The translations under genes were made by a program, and so were the position numbers. Source: Candidatus Rokuibacteriota bacterium (GTDB lineage Bacteria > Methylomirabilota > Methylomirabilia > Rokubacteriales > CSP1-6). Taken from it: 64,000 nucleotides of DNA. Below the pieces are notes generated by a model. That model made no database searches. It saw nothing but the letters and a program-made list of their open reading frames with translations, and was not told the DNA's origin. The stretch spans positions 561-64,560 of the forward strand of contig QHTB01000157.1 in assembly GCA_003220615.1 (NCBI GenBank), in the 5' to 3' direction. Below, piece after piece: positions 52,526 through 61,261 of this stretch (position 1 is its first letter; each line of letters starts with the position of its first letter).

Positions 52526-53248
52526 ATGGGGATCGTCGCACGCATGCTCACGCAGGAGCAGGACGGCATTCCGGGGTACGCGGCGCATCCCGACGGACCG
52601 GGCTCGCGGCCGGGAATTTTGATGGTGCACCACGCTCATGGCGTCACGGCCGACTACAAGATCGACGCGTACCGCCTGGCCACCCTCGGCTACAACGTCC
52701 TCGCTCCCAGCCTGTTCAACATGTTCGGGATCCCCGGGACGACCCAGATCGGCCACGGCGCCGATCTGCAGGCCAAGCACTCGGATCCGGAGTTCCTCCA
52801 GAAGATCGACGAAGCCTGGCGCTACCTGACGGGGCGCATGAATTCCGATCCGGCCCGCACGGCGTGCATCGGGCACTGCATGGGTGGCCGACTCCTGATC
52901 CCGTTCGCCGCGGACCACCCGCAGGTACGCGCGATCGTCCTCTACTACCCATCCATCCGCGACGAGCCGGAGACCTCGCACCGGCCGCGCCACGCCTTCA
53001 AGCTCGCCCCGACGCTGAAGTGCGCCTCGCTCGTCTTCTGTGGCGGCAAGGACTACATCGCGACACCCGCCATCCAGGGCCCGCTCTGGCAGAGCTTCAT
53101 CGCCAGCGGCTCGCCCGTCGAGTGGCATTTCTTCTCGGACGCGAACCACGCCTTCCGCCATCCGGACAACGAGGGTTTCCAGCCGCATTACGCCGACCTC
53201 GCCTGGCCACTCGTGACCGACTTCCTCCAGCGGAGGGTCTCACCATGA
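52526..53248 (+). CDS. Dienelactone hydrolase family protein
   Basis: 240 aa alpha/beta hydrolase with cysteine nucleophile C118 (CIGHCMGGR), D176 (GGKDYIA) and H208 (DANHAF), the dienelactone hydrolase triad. Dienelactone hydrolases open lactones in chloroaromatic and related pathways; many relatives have other substrates. GGAGGGAGC precedes the ATG. Its stop overlaps the cupin start (ATGA), the first link of a tightly coupled gene chain. Confidence 0.92.
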   Translation: MGIVARMLTQEQDGIPGYAAHPDGPGSRPGILMVHHAHGVTADYKIDAYRLATLGYNVLAPSLFNMFGIPGTTQIGHGADLQAKHSDPEFLQKIDEAWRYLTGRMNSDPARTACIGHCMGGRLLIPFAADHPQVRAIVLYYPSIRDEPETSHRPRHAFKLAPTLKCASLVFCGGKDYIATPAIQGPLWQSFIASGSPVEWHFFSDANHAFRHPDNEGFQPHYADLAWPLVTDFLQRRVSP

Positions 53249-53652
53249 AAGAGCCCACGGTGGTTCGACTCGCTCAGACGGAGCGCGTCAGCTTCGGCCC
53301 GCTATCCCACTACCAGCTGATCATCGGCGACGACGAGGGCTCGACGCCCGTCCGCACCGGCATCCAGACGGCGCAGCCCGGCTACGAGGCGCCGCTGCAC
53401 TCGCATCCCTACGTCGAGATCCTCCACATCCTGGACGGCGCCGCCGAGGCGTGGATCGAAGGCCGCGAGGACGAGCCGATCGTGCTCGAGCAGGGCGACA
53501 CGCTCGCGATTCCGCCCGACACCCCGCACAGCTTCCGCGTCCGAGGCGACCGGGTGCTCCGGCTCCTGGGCACTCACGCCTCGCCGAGACGTATCGTCGC
53601 CTACAAGGACGGCGCCCAGAGCGACGCGCGCGGCTACCGCGTCGTCGACTGA
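53245..53652 (+). CDS. Cupin-domain protein
   Basis: 135 aa, single cupin barrel. Metal-binding motif 1 is seen as PLHSHPYVEILHILDG (H52 and H54 with E59-like acidic residue) and motif 2 as IPPDTPHSFRV. Probably binds one metal ion; could be an isomerase, dioxygenase or sensor domain. It is translationally coupled to the DLH gene. Confidence 0.88.
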   Translation: MKEPTVVRLAQTERVSFGPLSHYQLIIGDDEGSTPVRTGIQTAQPGYEAPLHSHPYVEILHILDGAAEAWIEGREDEPIVLEQGDTLAIPPDTPHSFRVRGDRVLRLLGTHASPRRIVAYKDGAQSDARGYRVVD

Positions 53653-53677
53653 CCGCGGTCCTGGGCACGAAGGCGCG

Positions 53678-54928
53678 ATGATCGCCACGGCCGACGCCGT
53701 CGTCGTCGGCTCCGGCGCGTTCGGCGCCAGCGTGGCGTATCACCTGGCCCGGCGTGGCGTGCGCGTGGCGGTGCTCGAGCGCTCCGGCCTCGCCTCGCAG
53801 ACCTCGCCGCGCGCGGCCGGGCTCTCGAGCCAGGTGCGCGCAACCCCGCAGCTCACGAAGCTCGCCCAGCGCGCGGTCGCGAAGCTCGCCGCGTTCACCG
53901 AGGAGACCGGCCAGCCGCTGCGCTTCACCCAGAGCGGCGCGCTCAAGATCGCGCGTACCGACCACGACGCCGAGCAGCTCGCGCGCGAAGTGGATCGAGG
54001 CCGCACGGCCGGCGTGCCGATCGACTTCGTGTCCATCGCCGAGGCACGACGACGCCTGCCGATCCTCGGTGAGCGCGGCATCGTGGCAATCACGTGGAGC
54101 CCGACGGACTGTAACGTCGAGCCGTCCGAGCTGCCCATCGGCTACTGCCGCGCGGCGGAAAAGCTGGGCGCGGTATTGCTCCCGCACACGCCGGCCGAGG
54201 GCTTCGAGATCGGCGCGCGTGGCGTGGAGGGCGTGCGGACGCCGCGCGGCACGATCGCGACGCGCGTGATCGTCGATGCCGCCGGCGCGTGGGCGCGGCT
54301 CGTCGCCCTGGGACTCGGAGGCTCACTGCCCGTCGTGCCGACGCGCCATCAACTCCTGATCACCGAGCCGATCGCCGGCGTCACGCCGGAGTTCCCCATC
54401 GCCCGCGTGATCGACGCCAGCGTGTACGTGCGCCACGAGCGCGGCGGCCTCATGCTCGGCGGCTACGAGCCGGATCCGATGCAGATCGATCCGGCCACGC
54501 TGTGCCCGGGGTTCGACGTCGCCGAGCTGCCGCTCGACATCGAGGTGCTCTGGCGCCTGGCCCGTAGCGTGAGCGAGCAGTTCCCGATCTTCCAGGACCC
54601 CGCGATCCGCGTCGCCGAGCACCGCGGTGGCCTGCCGACGATGACCGTGGACGATCGCTACCTCGCCGGGCCGCTACCCGGCGTGGCCGGCGCGTGGGTG
54701 ATGAGCGGCTGCTGCGTCGGTGGCCTCAGCGTCTCGCCCGCGCTCGGCGAGGCGATGGCCGAGTGGATCATCGACGGCGCGCCAGGGCTCGACCTCTCCG
54801 AGATCGCCACCGCGCGCTTCGCGGGCCGCGGCCTCGACGAGCCCGAGCTGCGCGAGCGCTGCCGGCACGCGTACGCCACGCACTACCGCGCGGGCGGTGA
54901 GGCCCCGGCTAGCGACGCGGTCCGTTGA
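53678..54928 (+). CDS. FAD-dependent oxidoreductase, DAO/sarcosine dehydrogenase-like
   Basis: 416 aa. N-terminal FAD motif VVVGSGAFGASVAYHLARRG (8-27; GSGAFG at 11-16). The fold pattern matches the D-amino-acid oxidase superfamily (glycine oxidase, sarcosine or dimethylglycine dehydrogenases), with the C-terminal LSVSPALGEAMAEWI segment that contacts FAD. It lies in the same coupled chain. An amine or amino acid substrate is likely, consistent with the peptidase and peptide importer downstream. Confidence 0.9.
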   Translation: MIATADAVVVGSGAFGASVAYHLARRGVRVAVLERSGLASQTSPRAAGLSSQVRATPQLTKLAQRAVAKLAAFTEETGQPLRFTQSGALKIARTDHDAEQLAREVDRGRTAGVPIDFVSIAEARRRLPILGERGIVAITWSPTDCNVEPSELPIGYCRAAEKLGAVLLPHTPAEGFEIGARGVEGVRTPRGTIATRVIVDAAGAWARLVALGLGGSLPVVPTRHQLLITEPIAGVTPEFPIARVIDASVYVRHERGGLMLGGYEPDPMQIDPATLCPGFDVAELPLDIEVLWRLARSVSEQFPIFQDPAIRVAEHRGGLPTMTVDDRYLAGPLPGVAGAWVMSGCCVGGLSVSPALGEAMAEWIIDGAPGLDLSEIATARFAGRGLDEPELRERCRHAYATHYRAGGEAPASDAVR

Positions 54929-54951
54929 CAGTCGAAGAGGATCGCCGCATC

Positions 54952-56007
54952 ATGCGGGATCTTCGAGATCTGCCCGAGGTGATCTCCACGACGACGATCA
55001 CGGTGTACGGCGCCGGTGCCATCGGTGGTGTGACGGGAGCCGCGCTCGCAGAGGCCGGCCACGACGTCCTGCTCGTGGACCGCGCCGTGGATCACGTGAC
55101 CGCCATGAACGCGCACGGCCTCACGGTCGATCGCCGCACGGGCTCGTCGACGACTCGTGTGCGAGCGATCACGCCCGACGTGCTCGGCAGCGGCCTCGAG
55201 CTGCTTCTGCTCGCCGTGAAGTCCCAGGACACTCCGGCAGCACTCGAGGTGCTGGCGCCGCGCCTGGCGACGGACGGCGCGATCGTGTCGCTCCAGAACG
55301 GGCTCAACGAAGAATTGATCGCGGCGGCCGTCGGCGCACGGCGCACCGTCGGATGTCTCGTGAACTGGGCGGCGGACTGGACGGGGCCGGGCCGCATCCT
55401 GCACGGCGGCGAGGGCGCTCTCGTCCTCGGTGAGCTCGACGGCCGAGCCAGTGCCCGCGTGCAGTCGCTGGCCAAGCTCCTCGACGTGGTCGCGCCGACG
55501 CGCGTCACCGACAACATCCTCGGCTACACGTGGGCCAAGCACGTGTACGGCGCGCTGCTCGTGGCCACGGCCGTCGTCGACGCCCACGTCTACGAGGTCG
55601 TCGAGCGTTCACACGACGTGCAGGCCATGCTGGTCCGTCTCGTGGTCGAGAGCATGGACGTCGCCGAGGCCGCGGGAATCAAGCTGCAGCCCTTCGACGA
55701 GTACGATCCCGCCGACTACCGCGCGGCCGCTGGTGGCGACGTGGCCGCTCGCCAGCGCGCGATGGCCATCATCGCCACGCACTATCGCGCTCACACGAAG
55801 ACCAAGACGGGGATCTGGCGCGACCTGGCCGTGCGGCGCCGCAAGACGGAGGTCGGCGCGCTGCTGGGCGCGACGGTGGCCAAGGCCGGGCCTCTCGGCA
55901 TCGCCATGCCGCTGACGGAGCGGCTCATCGCGATGATCGAGGATCTCGAGACCGGCCGGCGGGTCATGTGCTGGGCGAACGTCGACGAGCTGGTGAGCGT
56001 CCGATGA
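54952..56007 (+). CDS. Ketopantoate reductase-like NAD(P)-dependent oxidoreductase
   Basis: 351 aa from the ATG at 54952, which has an AGAGGA site about ten bases upstream; a TTG at 54925 overlapping the previous stop is the alternative. Glycine-rich GAGAIGG (20-26), a lysine in LLAVKSQDT and the C-terminal helical domain of the PanE/ApbA family. PanE makes pantoate; this copy is in a catabolic cluster and is longer than PanE (about 300 aa), so another 2-oxo acid is likely. Its stop overlaps the peptidase ATG. Confidence 0.88.
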   Translation: MRDLRDLPEVISTTTITVYGAGAIGGVTGAALAEAGHDVLLVDRAVDHVTAMNAHGLTVDRRTGSSTTRVRAITPDVLGSGLELLLLAVKSQDTPAALEVLAPRLATDGAIVSLQNGLNEELIAAAVGARRTVGCLVNWAADWTGPGRILHGGEGALVLGELDGRASARVQSLAKLLDVVAPTRVTDNILGYTWAKHVYGALLVATAVVDAHVYEVVERSHDVQAMLVRLVVESMDVAEAAGIKLQPFDEYDPADYRAAAGGDVAARQRAMAIIATHYRAHTKTKTGIWRDLAVRRRKTEVGALLGATVAKAGPLGIAMPLTERLIAMIEDLETGRRVMCWANVDELVSVR

Positions 56008-57758
56008 CCACGCCCCGTTCAACGACCGCGCCCTGGGAATACCGCGATCCGCTCGAGGCGGCGCTGGCTCCCGAGGTGTCGGCGAAGACGCTCATGGAGC
56101 ACGTGCGCACGATCGGCGCGTGGGAGCGCGAGTCCGGCAGCCCGGGCGAGGCCCAGGCATTCGACTACATCGAGCGCACGCTCAAGTCGTACGGCGTCGA
56201 GGTGGAGCGCCGGGAGATCGAGGCGTACATAAGCCTGCCCCTCGATGGACGGGTCCGTCTCGACGACGGCACCGTCATCGAGGGGCTGACCCACTCGTTC
56301 TCGGCGTCTGCAGAAGGGCTGGAGGCCGAGGTCGTCGACGTCGGTGACGCGCGGCCCGAAGATCTCCGGCGCGCGGCGGGCAAGATCGCACTGATTCGCG
56401 GCCTCGCCTCCCCCGGCCGGGCGTGGGCCGCGCAGCAGGCCGGCGTCCTCGGCCAGATCCACGTCCTCATGGACCACCTCCACAACATGATCGTGACGAC
56501 GATCTGGGGAACGCCGGCGCCGGAGACGGCGTGGCGGATCCCGGCCACGCCGTGCCTGTCGATCCTCGGCGCCGACGGCGAGCGCCTGCGCGGGCTCCTG
56601 GCCCGCGGGCCGCTGCGCGTCCGCATGACGACGCGCGTGCGCACGGGATGGACGCCCATTCCCCACCTGGTCGGCGAGCTCCACGGCCAGCGCGAAGACC
56701 GCTTCGTCCTGTTCTCCGGCCACGTCGATTCCTGGCACCACGGCGCGATGGACAACGGCACCGCCAACGCGACGATGCTGGAAGTGGCCCGGTTGCTGGC
56801 CGGGCGTCGCGACGCGCTCCGACGCTCCATTCGCTTCGCGTTCTGGTCGGGGCACTCGCACGGACGCTACGCGGGATCGGCGTGGTACGCGGATCACGCG
56901 TGGCGCGAGCTACACCAGCGCTGCGTCCTCCATCTCAACGTGGACTCGACCGGCGCGCGCGGGGCGACCGACTACTCGACCCTGCACGCGACCGAGGACG
57001 CTCAGCGGTTCGCCGAGGCCGTCGTCGGCGACGTGACCGGCCAGCGGAGCCGAGCCCGGCGCTTCTCGCGCGCGGGCGACCAGTCGTTCTGGGGCGCCGG
57101 CGTGCCCTCCGCCTTCATGTCGCTCTCGGGACTGCCGAAGCAAGACACGGAGCTGTCACGGGCGATGGAGCGGCTGGTCGGCAGTGCGGGCTTTCCGTGG
57201 TGGTGGCACACGAAGGACGACACGATCGACAAGATCGACGCGGACGTCCTCGTGCTCGATACGAAGGTGTACCTGGCCTCGGCGCTGCGCTGGCTGAACG
57301 CGCCGGTGCTGCCGCTCGAGCACGGGCGCGCGGCTCAGAGCCTGCTCGCCGAGCTCACGGCACTGCAGGCCGCGGCAGCCGAGCGGTTCGATCTCTCGCC
57401 CGCCGTGGACGCGGCCCGCGTGTTGACGGAACGGCTCGAGCGCGTGGCCTCGGCCATTGCGCGCGTCGATCCCTCGGCGCCCACCGGCCAGATCGAGGCG
57501 ATCAACCGCGGCCTCATGCGACTCTCGCGCCTGCTCGTGCCGCTCGGCTACACGAGCGGCGATCGGTTCACGCACGACCTCGCGCTGCCGATCCCGCCGC
57601 TCGCGGGCCTCCAGCGCGCGCGTGAGCTGACGAAGCTCGACCCCGACAGCGACGACAACAAGTTCGCGCGCGCCGCGCTCGTGCGCGAGCGCAACCGCGC
57701 CGTGCACGCCTTCGACTCGGCCATCTCGGCCGCCGACGATCTGCTCGAAAGGAGCTGA
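56004..57758 (+). CDS. M28-family peptidase-like protein with altered catalytic glutamates
   Basis: 584 aa. Zinc-peptidase core with H240 and D242 (SGHVDSWHHGAMDN), D250, D314 (NVDSTGARG) and H402 (WWHTKDDTID) as expected metal ligands. A PA-like insert occupies about 100-215. The position of the usual glutamate pair (F-W-G-A-E-E) reads F-W-S-G-H-S-H-G (280-287), so the general base and one ligand are missing or replaced by histidine. Either the enzyme acts differently or it is not a peptidase. A helical C-terminal domain of about 150 residues follows. No signal peptide is seen. Confidence 0.88.
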   Translation: MTTPRSTTAPWEYRDPLEAALAPEVSAKTLMEHVRTIGAWERESGSPGEAQAFDYIERTLKSYGVEVERREIEAYISLPLDGRVRLDDGTVIEGLTHSFSASAEGLEAEVVDVGDARPEDLRRAAGKIALIRGLASPGRAWAAQQAGVLGQIHVLMDHLHNMIVTTIWGTPAPETAWRIPATPCLSILGADGERLRGLLARGPLRVRMTTRVRTGWTPIPHLVGELHGQREDRFVLFSGHVDSWHHGAMDNGTANATMLEVARLLAGRRDALRRSIRFAFWSGHSHGRYAGSAWYADHAWRELHQRCVLHLNVDSTGARGATDYSTLHATEDAQRFAEAVVGDVTGQRSRARRFSRAGDQSFWGAGVPSAFMSLSGLPKQDTELSRAMERLVGSAGFPWWWHTKDDTIDKIDADVLVLDTKVYLASALRWLNAPVLPLEHGRAAQSLLAELTALQAAAAERFDLSPAVDAARVLTERLERVASAIARVDPSAPTGQIEAINRGLMRLSRLLVPLGYTSGDRFTHDLALPIPPLAGLQRARELTKLDPDSDDNKFARAALVRERNRAVHAFDSAISAADDLLERS

Positions 57759-57762
57759 TGCC

Positions 57763-59340
57763 ATGCGCACCTCACGACTGCTGGCCGGGCTGTTGGTGCT
57801 GGGCTTCGCCGCGCTGCTCGTCCCCTCGGTCGACGCCCAGAAGCGCGGCGGCACGCTCACGATCGTGCGCCCGACCGATCCGGTCTCGCTGGATCCGAAC
57901 CTCGAGACGACGGCGCCCGGCGCGTGGGTCTACTTCAACATGCTCGAGGGGCTGCTGACGCTCGACGAGAAGATGCAGATCAAGCCGGCGCTGGCGACCT
58001 CCTACGAGGTGATGTCGCCGACGAAGGTGCGCTTCAAGCTCCGCTCGGGCGTGAAATTCCACGACGGCACGCCGTTCAACGCCGAGGCGGTGAAGTTCAC
58101 GTTCGACCGCGCGCTCAAGGGCACGCCGCCGGCGCGCTGGGCGAGCCTCGCCGGCTCGCTGAGCCACGCAGAGGTCGTGGACAACCTCACGGTCGACGTC
58201 GTCACGCGCGAGCCGTACGGCCCAATTTTGAGGACGCTGGCCATGTACTGCATGGGCATCGTGTCGCCGACGGCCGTCGGAAAGATGGGACCGGACTTCA
58301 GCCGCGCCCCGGTGGGCACCGGGCCCTTCAAGTTCGTCGAGTGGAAGACCAACACGCACGTCATCATCGAGCGGAATCCCGACTACTGGGGAGACAAGGC
58401 GCTGGTCGACCGCGTCGTCTTCAAGGTGGTGCCGGAGGAAGGCGCCCGGATGATCGCGCTCCAGACCGGCGACGCCGACATGGTGCTCTTCCCCTCGCCC
58501 GCCCAGCTCCCGGCGCTGCGGAAGGACGCGAAGTTCGCGGTGCACGAGACGACGGGCATCCGCGTCGTCTTCGCCGGGCTCCACGCGGGCATGCCGCCGC
58601 TCGACGACGTGCGCGTGCGACAGGCCCTCCTCCACGCCGTCGATCGGAAGGCGATCCTCGACAATATCATGGAGGGCTCGGCCGGGCCGGCCCTCGGTGT
58701 GCTCGCCCCGGGCGTGTTCGGCTACAAGGACATGCAGCTCGATCGTCTCTATCCGTTCGATCGCGCCCGGGCGAAGGCGCTGCTGGCCCAGGCCGGTTTC
58801 ACGCCCGGCCCCGACGGCATCATGCAGAAGGGTGGTCAGCGGCTGTCGCTCTCCTGGCTGTCGCAGCGCGGCCGCTATCCCAAGGACGGCGAGATCACCG
58901 AGGCCATCCAGGCCATGTTCAAGGACGTCGGAGTCGAGGCCAAAGTACAGTTCCTCGAGTGGGGCACGGTGTTCCCTCAGCTCCGCGGCAACCCGCTCAA
59001 CCACCACATGTTCACGCTGGGCTGGGTGACCTCGAACGCCGACGCCGACTACTCGCTCTACGCGCTCTTCCACAGCAAGCAGGTACCGCCGGCCGGGTGG
59101 AACACGTCGCGCTACGCCAATCCGCGCGTGGACACGCTGGTCGAGCAGGCGCGTCGCAGCCTCAACCAGACGGAGCGCGAGAAGCTCTACGGCGAGGTGC
59201 AGGACATCCTCGCCAAAGAGATGGTGTGGATCCCGGTGTACACGACGAAGGAGATCGTCGTCTCGCGCGCGGGCGTGAAGGGGTTCACCATGCACCCCGT
59301 CGAGTACAACCTGGCCCTCTGGAAGACCTGGCTTCAATAG
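57763..59340 (+). CDS. Peptide-type ABC solute-binding protein (family 5, DppA-like)
   Basis: 525 aa with a signal peptide (RTSRLLAGLLVLGFAALL, cleavage near VDAQ, about residue 26). Mature family 5 receptor: KRGGTLTIVRPTDPVSLDPN, then FKLRSGVKFHDGTPFNAEAV. It imports oligopeptides, opines or similar compounds, with the permeases at 59425 and 60362. The two-hairpin repeat follows the stop directly. It starts five bases after the peptidase-like gene. Confidence 0.94.
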   Translation: MRTSRLLAGLLVLGFAALLVPSVDAQKRGGTLTIVRPTDPVSLDPNLETTAPGAWVYFNMLEGLLTLDEKMQIKPALATSYEVMSPTKVRFKLRSGVKFHDGTPFNAEAVKFTFDRALKGTPPARWASLAGSLSHAEVVDNLTVDVVTREPYGPILRTLAMYCMGIVSPTAVGKMGPDFSRAPVGTGPFKFVEWKTNTHVIIERNPDYWGDKALVDRVVFKVVPEEGARMIALQTGDADMVLFPSPAQLPALRKDAKFAVHETTGIRVVFAGLHAGMPPLDDVRVRQALLHAVDRKAILDNIMEGSAGPALGVLAPGVFGYKDMQLDRLYPFDRARAKALLAQAGFTPGPDGIMQKGGQRLSLSWLSQRGRYPKDGEITEAIQAMFKDVGVEAKVQFLEWGTVFPQLRGNPLNHHMFTLGWVTSNADADYSLYALFHSKQVPPAGWNTSRYANPRVDTLVEQARRSLNQTEREKLYGEVQDILAKEMVWIPVYTTKEIVVSRAGVKGFTMHPVEYNLALWKTWLQ

Positions 59341-59407
59341 GATGGGGGGCCCCGATATGGCCCCCCATACCCCCCCGCGTTCGGAGCGCCCCGGGAAACC
59401 CGTGGCG
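59341..59407 (+). repeat. Two-hairpin intergenic repeat, copy C
   Basis: Begins directly after the TAG of the receptor gene. Perfect 10-bp stem ATGGGGGGCC (59342-59351) with GGCCCCCCAT (59359-59368), loop CCGATAT, then a C-run and a second hairpin (CGCC/GGCG with CGGG/CCCG). In the reverse orientation it matches copies A and B. Probably a partial terminator between the receptor and permease genes. Confidence 0.75.
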
Positions 59408-59424
59408 CTCCTCTATTTCGCTGA

Positions 59425-60348
59425 ATGCTGACGTTCGTCACGCGCCGCCTCCTGCTCGCCGTGCCGGTGCTGCTCGGCGTGGTCTTCGTCGTCATGCTGA
59501 CGATCGACCTGCTGCCCGGCGACGCCGTCACATTGATGCTCGGCGAGCACGCCACCAGGGATGCCGTCGCCAATCTTCGCGCGCACCTCGGCCTCGACAA
59601 GCCGTTCCTCGTCCGCTATCTCGACTACGTCGGCCAGCTCCTCCGCGGCGACCTCGGGCGATCGTTCCAGCAGAATCGGCCCGTCGCCGCCGAGCTGTCC
59701 GACGCGTGGCCGGCGACGCTCGAGCTCACGATCGCCGCGCTGCTCATCGCCGCCGTGGTGGGCATCGTCGCCGGCATCGCGTCCGCCGTGTGGCCGAATT
59801 CGCTCTTCGATGGCGTGGCGCGCCTCTTCTCGCTGTTCGGGCTCTCGATGCCGATCTTCTGGACGGGCCTCGTCTTCATCGTGATCTTCTCGCTGTGGCT
59901 CCACTGGCTGCCGGTCGGCGGCACGGGATCACTCACTCACCTGATCCTGCCCGCCGTCACGCTGGCGCTGCCGTCGGTGGCGATGATCGCGCGCATGACG
60001 CGCTCGGCCGTGCTCGACGTCCTCCGCGAGGACTACGTGCGCACGGCGCGGGCCAAGGGCGTCGGCGAGGTGTGGGTGCTCGGCCGGCACGCGCTGCGCA
60101 ACGCCTTCATCCCGATCCTCACGCTGCTCGGGCTGCAGTCGGGCCAGCTCATGGGCGGCGCCGTCCTGACCGAGACGGTCTTCGCGTGGCCGGGGCTCGG
60201 CCGTCTCATGGTGAAGGCGATCTTCGCCCGCGACTACGTCCTGCTCCAGGGCGCGGTGCTCGTCTTCGCGCTGGCCTTCGTCGTCATCAACCTGATCGTC
60301 GATCTCTCGTACGGCCTCCTCGATCCCCGCATCAGCCGACAGGGCTGA
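59425..60348 (+). CDS. Peptide-type ABC permease, DppB-like
   Basis: 307 aa with six hydrophobic segments. Family start LTFVTRRLLLAVPVLLGVVFVVML and the characteristic LPGDAVTLMLGEHAT; the coupling loop DYVRTARAKGVGEVWVLGRHALRNA has the EAA-type A-R-A-K-G pattern. Subunit of the importer with the DppC-like protein. No ATPase of the DppD/F class follows; the next ATPase is PotA-like and belongs to another importer. Confidence 0.94.
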   Translation: MLTFVTRRLLLAVPVLLGVVFVVMLTIDLLPGDAVTLMLGEHATRDAVANLRAHLGLDKPFLVRYLDYVGQLLRGDLGRSFQQNRPVAAELSDAWPATLELTIAALLIAAVVGIVAGIASAVWPNSLFDGVARLFSLFGLSMPIFWTGLVFIVIFSLWLHWLPVGGTGSLTHLILPAVTLALPSVAMIARMTRSAVLDVLREDYVRTARAKGVGEVWVLGRHALRNAFIPILTLLGLQSGQLMGGAVLTETVFAWPGLGRLMVKAIFARDYVLLQGAVLVFALAFVVINLIVDLSYGLLDPRISRQG

Positions 60349-60361
60349 CCGCGGCCGGCGC

Positions 60362-61195
60362 ATGGACGCGTGGCTCCGCTTTCGGAAGAACCGCCTGGCC
60401 CTGATTGGCCTCGCGCTCGTCCTGATGCTCGTGCTCGCCGCGACGCTGGCACCGTGGCTCGCGCTCCACGATCCCACGCGCCAGAGCCTGATCGAGAAGC
60501 GCGCGCGCCCCGGCGCCAAGTACCTGCTGGGCGCCGACGAGTTCGGGCGTGACATCCTCTCGCGCGTGATCTACGGCTCGCGCGTCGCACTGCTCGTCGG
60601 CGTCGTCTCAGTCTTGATCGCGCTCGCCGGCGGGCTCGTGCTCGGCACGGCGGCCGGATTCACCGGCGGCTGGCTCGACACCGTCGTCATGCGCGTCGTC
60701 GAGATCCTGCTCGCGTTTCCCTATCTGCTGCTGGCCCTCGCCATCGTGGCCATGCTCGGCCCCGGCGTGCTCAACACCACGCTCGCCGTCGGCATCTGGG
60801 GCGTGCCGGCGGTGACGCGCATGGTCCGCGGCTCGGTGCTGGCGCTGCGTGAGACGGAGTACGTCGGGGCCGCGCGCGCGCTCGGCGCGCCGGCGCCGGC
60901 GGTGCTGCGCCGCCACGTCCTGCCCAACGTCCTGCCCGGCCTCGTCGTCTACGCCACGCTCTTCATGGCCAACGCCATCCTGCTCGAGGCCGCGCTGTCG
61001 TTCCTCGGGCTCGGCGTCCAGCCGCCCACGGCGTCGTGGGGCCTGATGGTCTCCACGGGCCGCGACGTGCTGCTCGTCGCGCCCCACGTGGCCACGGTCC
61101 CCGGCCTCGCCATCATGGTCGCGGTGCTCGGCTTCAACCTCGTCGGTGATGGACTGCGTGACGCGCTCGATCCCCGGCTCACCACGACGCGGTGA
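60362..61195 (+). CDS. Peptide-type ABC permease, DppC-like
   Basis: 277 aa, six membrane segments. The N-terminal FRKNRLALIGLALVLMLVLAA and the HLLGADEFGRDILSRVIYGSRV-type block (here YLLGADEFGRDILSRVIYG) are typical of DppC. Coupling loop EYVGAARALGAPAPAVLRRHVLPN. Thirteen bases follow the DppB-like stop. The importer lacks its own ATPases here. Confidence 0.94.
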   Translation: MDAWLRFRKNRLALIGLALVLMLVLAATLAPWLALHDPTRQSLIEKRARPGAKYLLGADEFGRDILSRVIYGSRVALLVGVVSVLIALAGGLVLGTAAGFTGGWLDTVVMRVVEILLAFPYLLLALAIVAMLGPGVLNTTLAVGIWGVPAVTRMVRGSVLALRETEYVGAARALGAPAPAVLRRHVLPNVLPGLVVYATLFMANAILLEAALSFLGLGVQPPTASWGLMVSTGRDVLLVAPHVATVPGLAIMVAVLGFNLVGDGLRDALDPRLTTTR

Positions 61196-61261
61196 GCCGC
61201 TTGCGGTCCGCGTCGGGCGCGTGCTGTAATCCTTCGCGATTTTTCGACCGACGACTGGTGC

